DNA of 64,000 nucleotides from Actinostola sp. cb2023 (GCA_033675265.1 JAUJYZ010001502.1:186001-250000); one strand, 5' to 3'; numbered from the stretch's first letter, positions 32,273-44,133 are shown. Numbers and translations: made by a program. The notes: generated from the sequence alone by a model not told the origin.

Positions 32273-33880
32273 CTACGCTATCTCCTATTCTACATCCAGC
32301 CAATGGCCTCTCCATCTAACCTGCAGGAACACTTGTACATATCTCCTTTGTCAAGAACGTTTTCTTAAGACAGTCGTCACTGCGTGCACCTACGCTATCT
32401 CTATTCTACATCCAGCCAATGGCCTCTCCATCTAACCTGCAGGAACACTTGTACATATCTCCTTTATCAAGAACGTTTTCTTAAGACAGTCGTCACTGCG
32501 TGCAACTACGCTATCTGCTATTCTACATCCAGCCAATGGCCTCTCCATCTAACCTGCAGGAACACTTGTACATATCTCCTTTATCAAGAACGTTTTCTTA
32601 AGACAGTCGTCACTGCGTTCAACTACGCTATCTGCTATTCTACATCCAGCCAATGGCCTCTCCATTTGAACACTTGTACATATCTCCTCTGTCAAGAACG
32701 TTTTCTTAAGACAGGCGTCACTGCGTGCACCTACGCTATCTCCTATTCTACATCCAGCCAATGGCCTCTCCATCTAACCTGCAGGAACACTTGTACATAT
32801 CTCCTTTATCAAGAACGTTTTCTTAAGACAGTCGTCACTGCGTTCAACTACGCTATCTGCTATTCTACATCCAGCCAATGGCCTCTCCATTTGAACACTT
32901 GTACATATCTCCTCTGTCAAGAACGTTTTCTTAAGACAGTCGTCACTGCGTGCACCTACGCTATCTCCTATTCTACATCCAGCCAATGGCCTCTCCATCT
33001 AACCTGCAGGAACACTTGTACATATCTCCTTTGTCAAGAACGTTTTCTTAAGACAGTCGTCACTGCGTGCACCTACGCTATCTCCTATTCTACATCCAGG
33101 CAATGGCCTCTCCATCTAACCTGCAGGAACACTTGTACATATCTCCTTTATCAAGAACGTTTTCTTAAGACAGTCGTCACTGCGTTCAACTACGCTATCT
33201 GCTATTCTACATCCAGGCAATGGCCTCTCCATTTGAACACTTGTACATATCTCCTCTGTCAAGAACGTTTTCTTAAGACAGTCGTCACTGCGTGCACCTA
33301 CGCTATCTCCTATTCTACATCCAGCCAATGGCCTCTCCATCTAACCTGCAGGAATACTTGTACATATATATCTCCTTTATCAAGAACGTTTTCTTAAGAC
33401 AGTCGTCACTGCGTTCAACTACGCTATCTCCTATTCTACATCCAGGCAATGGCCTCTCCATCTAACCTGCAGGAACACTTGTACATATCTCCTTTGTCAA
33501 GAACGTTTTCTTAAGACAGTCGTCACTGCGTTCAACTACGCTATCTGCTATTCTACATCCAGGCAATGGCCTCTCCATTTGAACACTTGTACATATCTCC
33601 TCTGTCAAGAACGTTTTCTTAAGACAGTCGTCACTGCGTGCACCTACGCTATCTCCTATTCTACATCCAGCCAATGGCCTCTCCATCTAACCTGCAGGAA
33701 CACTTGTACATATCTCCTTTGTCAAGAACGTTTTTTAAGACAGTCGTCACTGCGTTCAACTACGCTATCTCTTATTCTACATCCAGCCAATGGCCTCTCC
33801 ATCTAACCTGCAGGAACACTTGTACATATCTCCTTTGTCAAGAACGTTTTCTTAAGACAGTCGTCACTGCGTGCACCTAT
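32273..33880 (+). repeat. 117/108-bp tandem repeat, about 14 units
   Basis: Units begin CTACGCTATCTCCTATTCTA and contain CCAATGGCCTCTCC and AGAACGTTTTCTTAAGACAG. Full units are 117 bp. Short units of 108 bp lack 9 bp around CTAACCTGCAGG. Long and short units alternate in part, giving a 225-bp higher-order period. Because both lengths are multiples of three, an open frame of 337 codons (32384-33397, plus) and several 74-codon minus frames result. No flanking exon, start context or known domain supports a protein, so I call it a minisatellite. Confidence 0.9.
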
Positions 33881-34479
33881 TGTGCAATACCTAGAATGTG
33901 TAAATTCTCCCATCTCTTGCCTCAATTATTACGAATACTGCCAGTAGACATACAACTGAGGTTTCATTGGTGAAGTTAACTGATTATGGTATTCGGTTTT
34001 CGGTTTATTGAAAGATCTGGCCGCTGACCACGATCCAGGATCAATATTGACAGAAATGACTACATCTACATTGAAAACAGCACAAGAAGGAAAGGAAAAA
34101 ATACCATAAAAGCACAAAAAAAGCACAAAATCAAACAATAGAAATGAAAAACGAAGTTTCCGTTATGTCAACAACTCTCGGAAAGGATACAGCCACTACA
34201 CTGTTATGAGGTTTGCTATCCTTTTCACATTCTCAGAATATGTTTCCCCATCAAGGCGACAGTGCTTTGTCGTAGCGATGAGGCCCACTTGTGTTTCAAA
34301 AACACATTCGCCAAATCTGTCGCCACTCAGTTTGAGATCTACGTCAGCTGCCATAAATGTTGATCATGAAAATGAATTAGAAGTAGCAAGATTGTCTGTT
34401 TAATGTTTTTTTTAATAATTATAATGTGTTTGGATAATCGCAATGTATTAGTCATGTCTGAAAACAATTTGACCAATTC

Positions 34480-34720
34480 CTAAAACCTCTTTTTAATGTC
34501 ATATTTCTCATTTTCATTGCTGGCTGGTAAAATGTTGGTACGAATGCGAGCTAGCTGGCAAACCATGTTCTTACATCTTCCCCTAGCTGGGAACACCTTT
34601 CCCTTCCCGGGAACATCTTCCCCTAGCTGGGAATTTTTTTTCATATCAATTCCTGGCTGGGAAATTAAATCGTCAATATCAAGCTGGCTGGCAGTGAGGA
34701 GCGGATAATATTTCCCCACG
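34480..34720. repeat. CTGGCTGG-type degenerate repeat
   Basis: Repeated CTAGCTGGGAACA / CTGGCTGGCAAA words at irregular spacing, similar to 17590-17690. Confidence 0.45.
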
Positions 34721-34829
34721 GTTGTTAAATATTAACTATAATTAGCATGTGAACACTTGTCTAGTGTTCTAGACATCATATTGAGTGATTTTAGGAAAAA
34801 GTGTCGTTGGTTACTCTTGAAACCTTAAT

Positions 34830-37620
34830 GAAACAAGACGTTCAATGAGCGTACACTCGGGCATTATGACAAGGACAATGACAGTTGCGTGACGAGGGAG
34901 ACTATCTTTTGGTGAGCATAGATTCAGACTCAGTGATCTCACGAACCTTAATTACCCTGGGTGCCAGAGGTTTTGAGAAATTTCACGATTTAGATTCTCG
35001 TCGCTTCTCGACTAGATTAGCAGCAAGCCCATCTGGAACCCAGGGGGGGGGGGGGGGGCACTCAGGGCTATCAGTGACGGGGAGGTGCGAAGATCTTTTT
35101 ACTCGGGCCCAGGCGTAAGGTCGGGCCGAGTCTATAGTTACAGTTGGTATTATTATTATTTTCGTTTTTGTTACTCTAGTCGGAGTCATGAATCTGCAAT
35201 CGAGTGGGACTGGGAACGAGACCACGAGACTTATCAACACGCATCTCAACACGACGACCTCTTTCTTCGCAAACCCACAAGAAAGATTACAAATTAAGCA
35301 AACTAATCAGGGGAAGCACCTGAGGTCAAGGGGCAAAAATCTAAATATATTCTCGTCTATATTTAGATTAAAACAAGACGTTCTAGTAGCGTGAAGTCGG
35401 GCTATTAACGTTTTTACTGATATACTGTAAAGTTCCGAAAGTTAGCCTCCTCCGCAGGCTAGTCTATAGCTCGGAATACTGAATATTGGTCCACAGGCCG
35501 GCCATACCAAACGTTATGACAATGACAATGACAGTTGCGTGACGAGGGAGACTGTTTGTCGGTGAGTCATAGATAAACATCTCCAATCAGACGTATTTGG
35601 TACGTCTTGAGGTTGCATCGGATCAGATGGTTTTGATAACTTCCATCGTTTGTTTTTGTTTAAGATATTTAAGCTTACAAAGGCTTCAATAGCACTATAC
35701 ACGTACTGAAGTAATTCTATGTCAACGAGTCAAATAGTTCGCTCTTGTTTATGTTGGTGCCCATGCGTCTCTCATTATGAACTTCATTTCAGAACGCAAT
35801 TGCACCAGGGCACGAGTGAACGCTCAATGAGCGTCTTGTTTGGGTTTGAAATTCGCGGCTTGGGACTTTTTGGGGGTTAGCAATTTTCTGGTGGACTTTT
35901 TTCGATATAATATATTATATAAAGATTCTGGCATGGACTTGTTTTGGGGTTGATAAAAATGAAATCCTACCGTTTTCGATTTTATGCGGAGAGACAATGG
36001 ACTTTTTGGGGGTTACGTTCTGGGCCGTTGGACTTTTTTTGGGGTCTTTTTTTTTTTTAATGGACTTTTTGGGGGTTATAAAGTTTGGCCCCATTGGCCC
36101 CATTTGCACCTCCCCGTCACTGACACCCCTGAGCACCCCCCCCCCCCCCCCCCCCCCCGGGCGGCTCTGGAACAGCAACGAACCTTTCGTAATGTTTTGA
36201 AGGACGATTTTTACTATTCCTTTTCCTTCTCAATTTTTCAAACGTGGAATAAAATAAACTTCAATCATTACATTTCTCAAAAATATGTTTCATTTTATTG
36301 TCGAACAAGACGCTCAATGAGCGTATACTCGGACATTATGACAAGTAGATCTCTATCTTTGCTCACCAACACACACCATTGGTAGAACAAGCCACAGCCA
36401 TCTCAAAATTGACAGATGAAGAGAAGATACTATAGACCTTTTGCATAAAGCCACTAATCATATGCAGAGCAGACACACGCTTAGCCTCACTCTGACTCAA
36501 CGAATCAAAAGATCTATCCAACGATGTCATTGTTTTATTGAGTCAGAGTGAGGCTAAGCAAAAGGTCTATAGTCATTCTTCCGTGACAATCTCCGATACT
36601 TGACCCTGTTCTTTGATCATATACGTCCAAGGCACGTTATGACAATGACAGTTCCGTGACGAGGGAGACTATTTGTCGGTGATCATAGATAAAGATCTCG
36701 TACGTGGTACGTCTTGAGGTTGCATAGGTCAGATGGTTCTGATAACGCCCTTCAAGGCGCGTTTGTTTTTGTTTAATATATTTAAGCTTACAAAGGCTTC
36801 AATAGCACTATTTGCAGTCAATCATGCTTCTTCATTTCTCTTCTGCATATTAAACACAACTGCCTCTCTCTCACGCGATACAGCACGAGTTTCTACACAC
36901 TGAGCACTTCTAATCGGTAGTCGTCTATTAACGATAACCCTATATTTGACCTAGCCTCCTCCGCATGCAACCCCTCTTCTGGGATCCCTTTGTTTTTTAG
37001 AGTTTTAGTATTTTAGAGTTGCCTGCGGAGAAGGCTATATTTGACCCGTTTGAGCATAGAATTACTTCATTAGGGTTCGGATATCATCGCCCCCGTTTTC
37101 AGCCAATCGAAACTCTGGAACAGACATTCCTGACCGATACGATCACATTCTTCGCATGGTTTTCATTCCGAAGCCTAACAAAAAAAAAAATAATAATAAA
37201 AAGAAAGCCCATTTTCTAACTCGGTCACTTCCTCCGGAAGTGTCCGAGTAATAACCAGCAGTCGGCAAGCAATGCAGCGATACGGATCACGCGACCTCAT
37301 CTAGTACTAAAACAAAATGTATAGACTACTCGAACTACTGGAAAATCAAATCGATCGCTCTCTAGCTTTGGACACGTACGTATAAAGAATGTCGGGGCAG
37401 ACGCAGAAGTAAGTCGATCAAATAAAAGGACTCATAATTCATTCCCGAACTTCGTATTGTTTAAACATCCACTCGATTCAGACTATGAAAACAAAGCTAG
37501 CTGCTGTCTCTTTGCCTATATACTCGATCGGACATTATGACAATGACAGTTGCGTGACGAGCGAGACGGCTATGTGTCGGTGTGTATTACGGGGGGGGGG
37601 GGGGGGGGGGGGTACTTGAC
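34830..37620. repeat. Cluster of a dispersed repeat family with G/C homopolymers
   Basis: Copies of a sequence starting ACAAGACGCTCAATGAGCGT, then CGGGCATTATGACAATGACA and GTGACGAGGGAGACT occur at 34831, 35512, 36303, 36634 and 37531, with an inverted end at 35816-35842. Three long homopolymers lie among them: G run about 35042-35058, C run about 36137-36159, G run about 37589-37611. The first two belong to inverted copies of a CAGTGACGGGGAGGTGC motif about 1 kb apart. TGGACTTTTTGGGGGTTA repeats at 35865-36080. No gene supported. Confidence 0.65.
36432..36573. mobile_element. Short MITE
   Basis: Arms CTATAGACCTTTTGC and CTTAGCCTCACTCTGACTCA are inverted at the right end (TGAGTCAGAGTGAGGCTAAG, GCAAAAGGTCTATAG). 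About 142 bp, TA-rich borders. Tc1/mariner-type is likely but unproven. Confidence 0.7.
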
Positions 37621-37764
37621 CCATGTTTGGGTATAGGGGTGCCGCTGAGGGTTTGAAACCCTGACCCTGTTTAGGACAAAAAAATCTAAAATACCTACCC
37701 TGTCTAGGACAACACCCTCTATTTTAGGACTCTGTTTAGGACAAAGGACAATATACACACAGTA

Positions 37765-38297
37765 CAGGAGCCCATAAGTAGGAGCCTCCATCTGGGATGT
37801 ATTCGTGAGACGACCTGTGACCGGATCAGGCTATTTTTAGAACACCAGTTTTGCCGCGAAATTTTAACACCAGGGATTTTTGATTTCGGCTTTGTTACGG
37901 AGTTTCTAGCTTTTGGCATGGTAGGTTTACTATTTTTTTTTTTTTTTAGTACCTTGAGAAACAGAACACGAACTTGAAGACTCTTGGTCACTTTCCGATG
38001 AAGTACTAAACTCTGCAAAAGAGTCACTGTAACTATCACTATCATTTTCGCTCTCTTCACTTTCAGTTTCTTCAATTTCTTCAATTTCTTCGTCCGCCAC
38101 TTTGTTCATATATCACAATAAACACAAATCATCTACCTCATTGATGCTGATTGGCTCTGTTTAATTCCCATGGGGGATTCCTATTGATTGATGATTAGTT
38201 CGTGGGAAAAGGTGTTCTAAAAATAGCCTGATCCGGTCACAGGTCGTCTCACAAACCCAGTACGGTAGATGGAGGCTCCTATACTTATGGGCTCCTG
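37765..38297. mobile_element. Inverted-repeat element with acidic exon
   Basis: Inverted arms of about 90 bp (CAGGAGCCCATAAGTAGGAG, GACCGGATCAGGCTATTTTT) at 37765-37855 and 38208-38297. The flanks CACAGTA/CACAGTC may be a 7-bp target duplicate with one change. On the minus strand ATG 38109 opens an acidic Glu/Ser stretch (EEIEEIEETESEESENDSD) to a donor-like CAAG|GTAC at 37953. That would be the first exon of a lost transposase or a host-like protein; no domain is recognisable. Confidence 0.6.
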
Positions 38298-38861
38298 CAC
38301 AGTCTTCTTTTACACAATTTTAACGCGTTTTATGTTGACTGATGACCTGCTAAATATCGGCCAGCGTCTCGGATCTCGGATGGCTAAATACCGGTTAAAA
38401 CCATATTTAGCGACGACAATCGTGCATTACCATACCCTGTTTAGGACAGACTCAAGCCGAGACCTTTACCCGGTCGAAAGATTTCGGTCTCCATTTTATT
38501 TGATAACCGTCAAGACTAAAACTCCGAAAAAAACACTTAATCCTTACATTACTTTTATCTCGGTAGAAATATTCTTACACAGTAATACCTCTAGAAACTA
38601 AAATAATATACATATAGACTGTACATGTAAATATGAACAGAATATTGAGCATTTTATAGTCGGCATCGAGAAGAGCAGACGCCAGTGGCGTCTGCTCAAA
38701 TGAACCATACATTCCTTTCCAGTGGATTAGCCAATCAGAACGAACCTCTTAAATCTGTGGTGGTGCGGACTTTGACCTCAACGGACTTCCACGAACAAAC
38801 ATCACGTGGAGTTTGAAGAGTGTTTTCAAGCTAGCGATGTGATGTTTTCAAAATTCAATAC

Positions 38862-38985
38862 TTGAATATCCACCAGCAAAAAGGACGTGTCGTCAACCTT
38901 CCGACTGGTTATAGAAAGTCATTACTGATATATCAAGCATTGAAACTGATCTACGACAACGGTACAAACGATTCTGGTCATTTAT
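38862..38985 (+). pseudogene. RecQ-like helicase N-terminal fragment
   Basis: Open plus reading HQQKGRVVNLPTGYRKSLLI followed by YQALKLIYDN. The LPTGxGKS stretch is helicase motif I (Walker A, ATP binding) as in RecQ-family proteins common in invertebrate repeats. The Walker Gly before Lys is Arg here and no ATG precedes it, so it is dead. The rest of the helicase is absent. Confidence 0.6.
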
Positions 38986-39209
38986 TTACTTTCGGCAAAG
39001 CAACTTCTGCAGACAAACAAAGAGTTACCGTATTCAAAATATTCTTGTATGTTGATACTAGTATCCAAAGTACGGGACAAGAGTGCCAGTAAATGAACTT
39101 TCGTTCGTCCGAATATTTTCTTCTCCTTTGACTCACTTTTGGTACAAATAAAGCATAAGTCCTCGTTGATGATTTTTTTTGGAGTGTTTATATCATTATC
39201 TGTGGTCAT
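38982..39209 (-). pseudogene. Cys-rich (zinc-binding-like) protein N-terminus
   Basis: From ATG 39209: NEDLCFICTKSESKEKKIFG ... LLALLSRTLDTSINIQEYFE ... SLFVCRSCFAES. Paired CxxC motifs 45 residues apart suggest a zinc-binding N-terminal module. I do not recognise a named family. It ends at the deletion junction. Confidence 0.45.
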
Positions 39210-39449
39210 TTAAACGGGTTTAAAACATCATCATTCAAAGGATTATGAATTTTGAACAAGCTAGAGGTTTGCAACACGATATCTCTAAAAATAACTTGAC
39301 CGTGTGAACTGAGTTGAGCTGATAATACGAGTGATTTCATTGGCTAGTTCAATGGGCGTAAAACAATTGGAAAGGAATGTATGGTTCATCATCTGAGCAG
39401 ACGCCAGTTGCCAGCGAAGTAAAACGGAAGCCTGGACACGCGTCTGCTT

Positions 39450-40400
39450 TAGGAAGCTAATTCATACTCAGTTTATTTAAGATATGGTATAATTATGGAT
39501 CAGCGAACTAAGCTAAGCTGGAACAGCTTCGCTTAGGGGGCTAGGGTTAACAATACGACCCACGCGAATTTTAAATTTCTGTTCCCTTTCAACGATCTGA
39601 AAAAAACTGAACACAAATGGATTATTCCGCGCGCAACTCGTATTTATTGCAAGGTCATTACCTAACCGCACGTGACTGCACGTGAATATCTATAAACTAG
39701 GTTCATATTGTGGAGTATTTCAACTTCGTATGCCATTATCAGTGGAACGGGTGGGAAATTTGCATGAGCATGCGCTTAACCGCTGGACCATAAAAGCGTG
39801 AATTTCGGAAGCAAAAAAACCGATTATAGTAATAATAACGCTATATTTTATTCTGTTGCTATTTTGATCATCAGAGTTCGACAAAAAGGCTTAATATAGT
39901 CAAATGTTAATTTAATTCTGGCTTTTCACTGCGCACTGGCTATTCACATAATTCGTATTTAATTTGTTTGATATTGAACGACACAGGAAGCCCAAGCTGG
40001 GATTTTGTGGATTATATATCTTAAAATTATTATTTGTACAGGTAATCGCACGAATTCGAGTACAATTTACGAGTGTTTATTTATCCTAAATTGTACGAGA
40101 AAATCGTGCGATTACATATTAATAATATACATGAAATAATTTCTGATTCAAGCAGGCGTCTTTGCGTTTCGCGCGCTCAATGACCGAAAAACGTCGTTTC
40201 TCAACTGGATTTTTATTGGTTGAGAACTGCCACATGACTATCGTCAGAAAAACAGTTTAGACGTCGTTTACAAAATCAAAACATTCTTGAACATCAAATC
40301 AAGTTTTCAATGAGCTAAATGTAAGCTCAAGCAAGTTCATACATGGATAAAATCCTTCAAGCCGGTTAAAGTGTTTTCGTTCAAGGGAATGTTTATTCTA
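39450..40400. other. Stretch without a gene; one small palindrome
   Basis: 40042-40115 is an inverted pair GTAATCGCACGA ... TCGTGCGATTAC with an inner GTACAATTTA/TAAATTGTAC pair, a short MITE-like hairpin. Nothing else supported. Confidence 0.45.
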
Positions 40401-40877
40401 TTTTAAGAGTCGGGGATATCTCCTCCGACATAGAAAGCAATCTGACAGTTGTGGAAAGTGTTCGGCATATTAAAACACTGCCTTTCGATGTTTAATTGCT
40501 GACTTGACATCAGTGGCTCTGCATGGTTGCTGAAAGTGATGTTCTTCGCTCCGCTGATGGCAATTGATAGCTGTCGCTGCTCGTTCTCATCAGCTTCATC
40601 GTAATCGTCAAGAGAGGAGATATTTCTGTGTCCAGTGACCTTCATTATAGAGCTTCTCTCGAGGCCGGCTGTCTTCATCTGTTTCACAACCGTTTTTCTA
40701 GCACTGTGGTTGGTGAGGCCGTTTTTAGTAGAGCTTTCAAGGGATGTCCCAGCGATGATTGACTTCATATTGTCAATGATCTTGTGGATTCCCATCGGCT
40801 GTCTTTTGAACCATACATGAGATGAGGGATTTTGCATGCATGACAGGTAAAATGGACCTTGTGCTTGTAGCTCAGGT

Positions 40878-41811
40878 CAGAGGAGGTTAGTCACTAGACC
40901 GCGGAGAATCATGGGTAAAATTTAAAATTATTCAGTTGATGTCAAACCGTCGTGAAGACAGGAGCTCATGGAGGTATTCCAAGCTCTATATTATAGTGAC
41001 TATGAACGCTCTCGAAGAACAAGAAGTTAACTCAGATGTATTTTGGTTTTAACTCAGACTGAAACAATACTTTTTTAGATGTCGGAACACCGCTTTTCAG
41101 GCTTTTGCTTTTGAGGCTTCGGAGCGTTGCGTGACTGCATGACCTCTAACTGGACGGCTGCGAAGGAGACACTTCGAGACTACACATAGGATCGCTTCGA
41201 GGATTTTTAAATATCCAAGATGATAGGTGCTTCATGATTACTCCTTCATACCTGCTGGACACATAGTGTACAACATCATTTTTTCTAAGATACTGAAACG
41301 CAATATATCACTGAAGTTTGTCGAGACGATCCGAACGTGGCGCCATTTTGTTATTGACCCGTAAAATTCCCAATTTTAAAATCTCTGTATCTCCGAAACC
41401 GTTGAGGGGGGCCGACCACGCAAATTCATATATTAGTTATTGAACTTTCTAGATATGTAAAAATTGTTGGATTATTTTCTAATGATATGTGATTTTACAT
41501 GGTTTGAAAATACATACTTTGGAGAGTTCGTCTCAGCGAGAAGTTTCCGACATGACTGAAAATGATTGCAAAATTTTACTGCAAGTGTTACTTACTTTTC
41601 TATTATTTTACGATATTTTGATTCTTTGATACATAAACATTGATTTTGAAGAGATACACTATAGACTTTTTACTGGATACGATTGAAAAATTGCTTATTT
41701 ACTGTCTTTGTAAGAATTTTCAAGTGAATAATTGTCACCGACCAGAGCGACCTTAAATGGGTAATTTTGATTGGTCGAGCGAATCACGTGATAAGTGTCC
41801 AACCTCCTCTG
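40878..41811. mobile_element. MITE with 9-bp target duplication inside the Crypton
   Basis: 934 bp, ends CAGAGGAGGTT and AACCTCCTCTG, flanked by AGCTCAGGT at 40869-40877 and 41812-41820. It sits in the recombinase coding region. Removing it plus one 9-bp copy restores the frame, which fixes the borders. No coding capacity. Target length fits Mutator-like (or 8-bp hAT if the first base is chance). Confidence 0.88.
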
Positions 41812-42302
41812 AGCTCAGGTGGTCGTCTTGACAAGAACTCTTCAAAGAGAGCGACAGGACAATTCTTTTCGCCAGTTGCAAGAATTTTTGGCAAAAAGCT
41901 TCTTGGTTTTGCTTTCAAGGATTCTCTACAAACTGTACGTACTTTGTACCGTTTTCATCTCGACCAAACTGGAAGTCCTCGACCTTCATGCTGTGGTGTT
42001 CCTGTCGTCCTCTAAGCCCAAAATATTGTGTGAGGAGCCACCAGATAGTTTGGGTCTTGAATTTCCAAGTTGTTTTGATGCCGAGAGCTCTTATTCCTCT
42101 GCTGAAGTGGGCTTTGTGACTCATGTGGTCGTTTTCCCTTTCCCTCCTGGCGTAGAAGTTTGGCTTTTCCCTCGAGTACTTGTTTTGACTCGGAGAATTC
42201 ACGGTCACGAAGTATAGAAACTTTGTATCCTTTATCTCTCAGGTACCGATCAATTGAAGTAACCATGACTAAAAGGCTGTCCGGTTCGTAGTTTTCTCCA
42301 TT

Positions 42303-42986
42303 CTCAAGTATGTTAAGGCCTGGTTCATGAAGCCATCACTCAAAATCACGTTTATTTTTAGTATTCCCCACGATTCATTTCTATGGCATTGATATTTAGA
42401 CATAAGATTATATTCAAGATGTTTGATGACTTAGTCCTAAAAATACTGACGTCAAGTGGTCACGTGACCTGGGCATGTGAAATTTCGTTTTTTAAATATG
42501 CGGTCGCGAGTTTAAGATATGCTGAAATAGTTTTTATGCTACAACATTAAGGACAACTAATGAAAAAAGATAGCGTTTGGAAAACCTGTCCCATAATTGT
42601 AGTTATCGAGAAAATTGAGAAAACGTATTCTGGCTAAATGGTCACGTGACCTATTTTCGTAAATATCTCTCTTCAGAGAATTCAGAGACAAGTTTTCCAA
42701 ACGCAGTTGTGTAGAGCACTAGTATTGACAACATATGCAATTGTTTGATTTTACACTGTTCTTAAAACCGCGACCGCATTTTAAAGTAAATTTTCAAAGA
42801 CTGTTGTCACGTGGTTAATCACGTGTTCAGCTTTTTTGGTATTTTGTTGACTTCAATCAATTAAGGATGTCGAACTCTATGGCTGTGCTAAGTTTCGTAA
42901 TGTTTGGTAAAAAGGAAGTGACATTATAATGTTTTACATTTTTTTCTCGTTTTTGGGCTTGAACCAGGCCTTAACATACTTGAGTT
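42303..42986. mobile_element. Foldback MITE inside the Crypton
   Basis: 684 bp with ends CTCAAGTATGTTAAGGCCTG and its perfect inverse. Inner inverted pairs include TGCGGTCGCGAG/CGCGACCGCA and GTTTGGAAAAC/GTTTTCCAAAC, and GGTCACGTGACC-type palindromes repeat three times. It separates the Crypton N-terminal part from the next coding part. The target duplicate is at most a base or two and is uncertain. Confidence 0.8.
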
Positions 42987-43177
42987 TTGCTTGCGAACCT
43001 CAGCGTAAATACTTCAAGGAGTTTGTTCAGCCCTTCGGGAGCGTAATTCTCGATATTTTCATGATGTCCTCTTTTTTCGGCCCAACTTTGGAAAACTTTG
43101 ATCCAGTCAGTTCTTGTACTCTGGGATGTATTTTCGTTTTTGGCGTTATCTTTTAGGCTTTGTATAGAACCTTTTAA

Positions 43178-43338
43178 TAAATCCCACAATGCATGATTTT
43201 CCGCGCTTGACGTCAAATTTATTCTTTTGAATTCTATTCAAAATATACAAAGACTGAAAACAATGAAGGAAAATGAATGGAATTCAAAAGAATAAATTTG
43301 ACGTCAAGCGCGGAAAATCATGCATTGTGGGATTTATT
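43178..43338. repeat. Inverted duplication of the Crypton 5' coding end
   Basis: The 60 or so bp GAATTCAAAAGAATAAATTT...GGGATTTATT are present inverted on both sides of a 36-bp spacer (43178-43238 minus, 43275-43338 plus). The left arm is the Crypton coding start. The right arm is a head-to-head copy that continues at 54258 after the Tc1-like insertion. Confidence 0.85.
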
Positions 43339-43559
43339 ACACTCGTTCTCAGTAACACGCGCCGAAAGGTACATTTGTCTGAGCGACAAAGTTGATTTTT
43401 GGTGGACGTCAATCAAACAGTTTCCATGACAATCACAGCACATTTCCACGTGCATATCGCATTTGACGTAAAATAAAGTTACGGATTGTCCTCAATCACC
43501 AGGCGAATGAGTCGAATTTCGGTTGCTAAATGAGGAACAATCAAAGCTGCATGTAGACA

Positions 43560-44133
43560 TGTTACACAACAGAATCACTGATTTAATCCGATACTATTAA
43601 TTGCTGTATATTCTCAAACACTTCTAGATAAGCTAAGTCAATACCATTAAGACTTTAGTTCCATTATCTCTAGAACCAGATTGTATTCCAGATCATGCAA
43701 TTTCTTTATAATCTTATCATTTAGTCTCCTCCTATTTTGGCATAGACCACACATAATTATCTACCACACCCCAAGACACTATACTTAGTCAGAACTTCTT
43801 ATTCCTATTTTCCACTTACAATATTTAGACACAATCAGATAACTTATAATTATTACTATCCAACAGTGTAACTTTGTTGCAGTGTTGCAGAAGTTAACTA
43901 TATAGAATATTTAGATTACTTGTACGACTTAGCTGCGTATTTGATAATTGTAATCTAGGAGCACATAGGATATAGCCAATTACAACCCTAGATTATACTG
44001 ACATTGATATAATGATAGACAATTAGTCCGTCACTATAAAGGTGACCGCACCACAACTTGTAATTAGTCCTAGCCAGCCAGAGCTTGATTAAACAACGAT
44101 TCCTACCACCTCTACCGAGAGCCTCCCTTAACA
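43560..44133 (+). repeat. 5' LTR of element D
   Basis: 574 bp, TGTTACACAACAG...CCTCCCTTAACA. CTATAAAGGTG at about 44034 is a plausible TATA box. Just inside the LTR, TGGTAAGAGAACTCGGG (44135-44151) is the likely tRNA primer site; I cannot assign the tRNA. Confidence 0.95.

Larger units (their letters stand above)
38674..39448. mobile_element. Deletion derivative of a helicase-encoding DNA transposon (AcademH-like)
   Basis: 775 bp bounded by inverted AGCAGACGC ends. Both arms carry CAGACGCCAGT..., GAACCATACATTCCTTTCC and its inverse (38674-38738, 39368-39448). The left half reads plus-strand into a RecQ-like helicase start; the right half reads minus-strand into a Cys-rich protein start. The two genes converge on a junction near 38985, as expected when the middle of a long element is lost. 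AcademH elements are a described Academ lineage encoding helicase; the link is inference. No clear target duplicate. Confidence 0.5.
40403..43240 (-). pseudogene. Crypton-type tyrosine recombinase gene, interrupted
   Basis: Minus-strand order: N-terminal exon-like part 43240-42987 (RTDWIKVFQSWAEKRG, APEGLNKLLEVF); 42302-about 42090 (NYEPDSLLVMVTSIDRYLRD, LLRQEGKGKRP); about 42080-41821 in a shifted frame (TQYFGLRGRQEHHSM, with catalytic Arg); then 40877-40403 (NPSSHVWFKRQPMGIHKIID, TNHSARKTVVK, VTGHRNISSLDDY). The last part holds the HxxR, GH and Tyr of the tyrosine-recombinase site. This layout matches Crypton/DUF3504 recombinases, which cut and join DNA through a Tyr. It is broken by two inserted elements and a frameshift near 42085. 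No start ATG remains (TTG at the expected place). Confidence 0.85.

Noticed and set aside
32384..33397. 337-codon ORF as a repeat protein gene
   Set aside because: No flanking exon, start context, signal or known domain; minus-strand frames are equally open; unit structure is that of a minisatellite.
35997..36200. ORFs with proline or glycine runs near homopolymers
   Set aside because: They translate poly-C/poly-G tracts and degenerate TGGACTTTTTGGGGG repeats.
37719..38084. 121-codon basic minus ORF
   Set aside because: It is an alternative frame of the acidic exon-like stretch within an inverted-repeat element.
42303..42986. Spliceosomal intron of the Crypton gene
   Set aside because: Perfect 20-bp-plus inverted termini and internal palindromes identify an inserted element rather than GT-AG intron ends.
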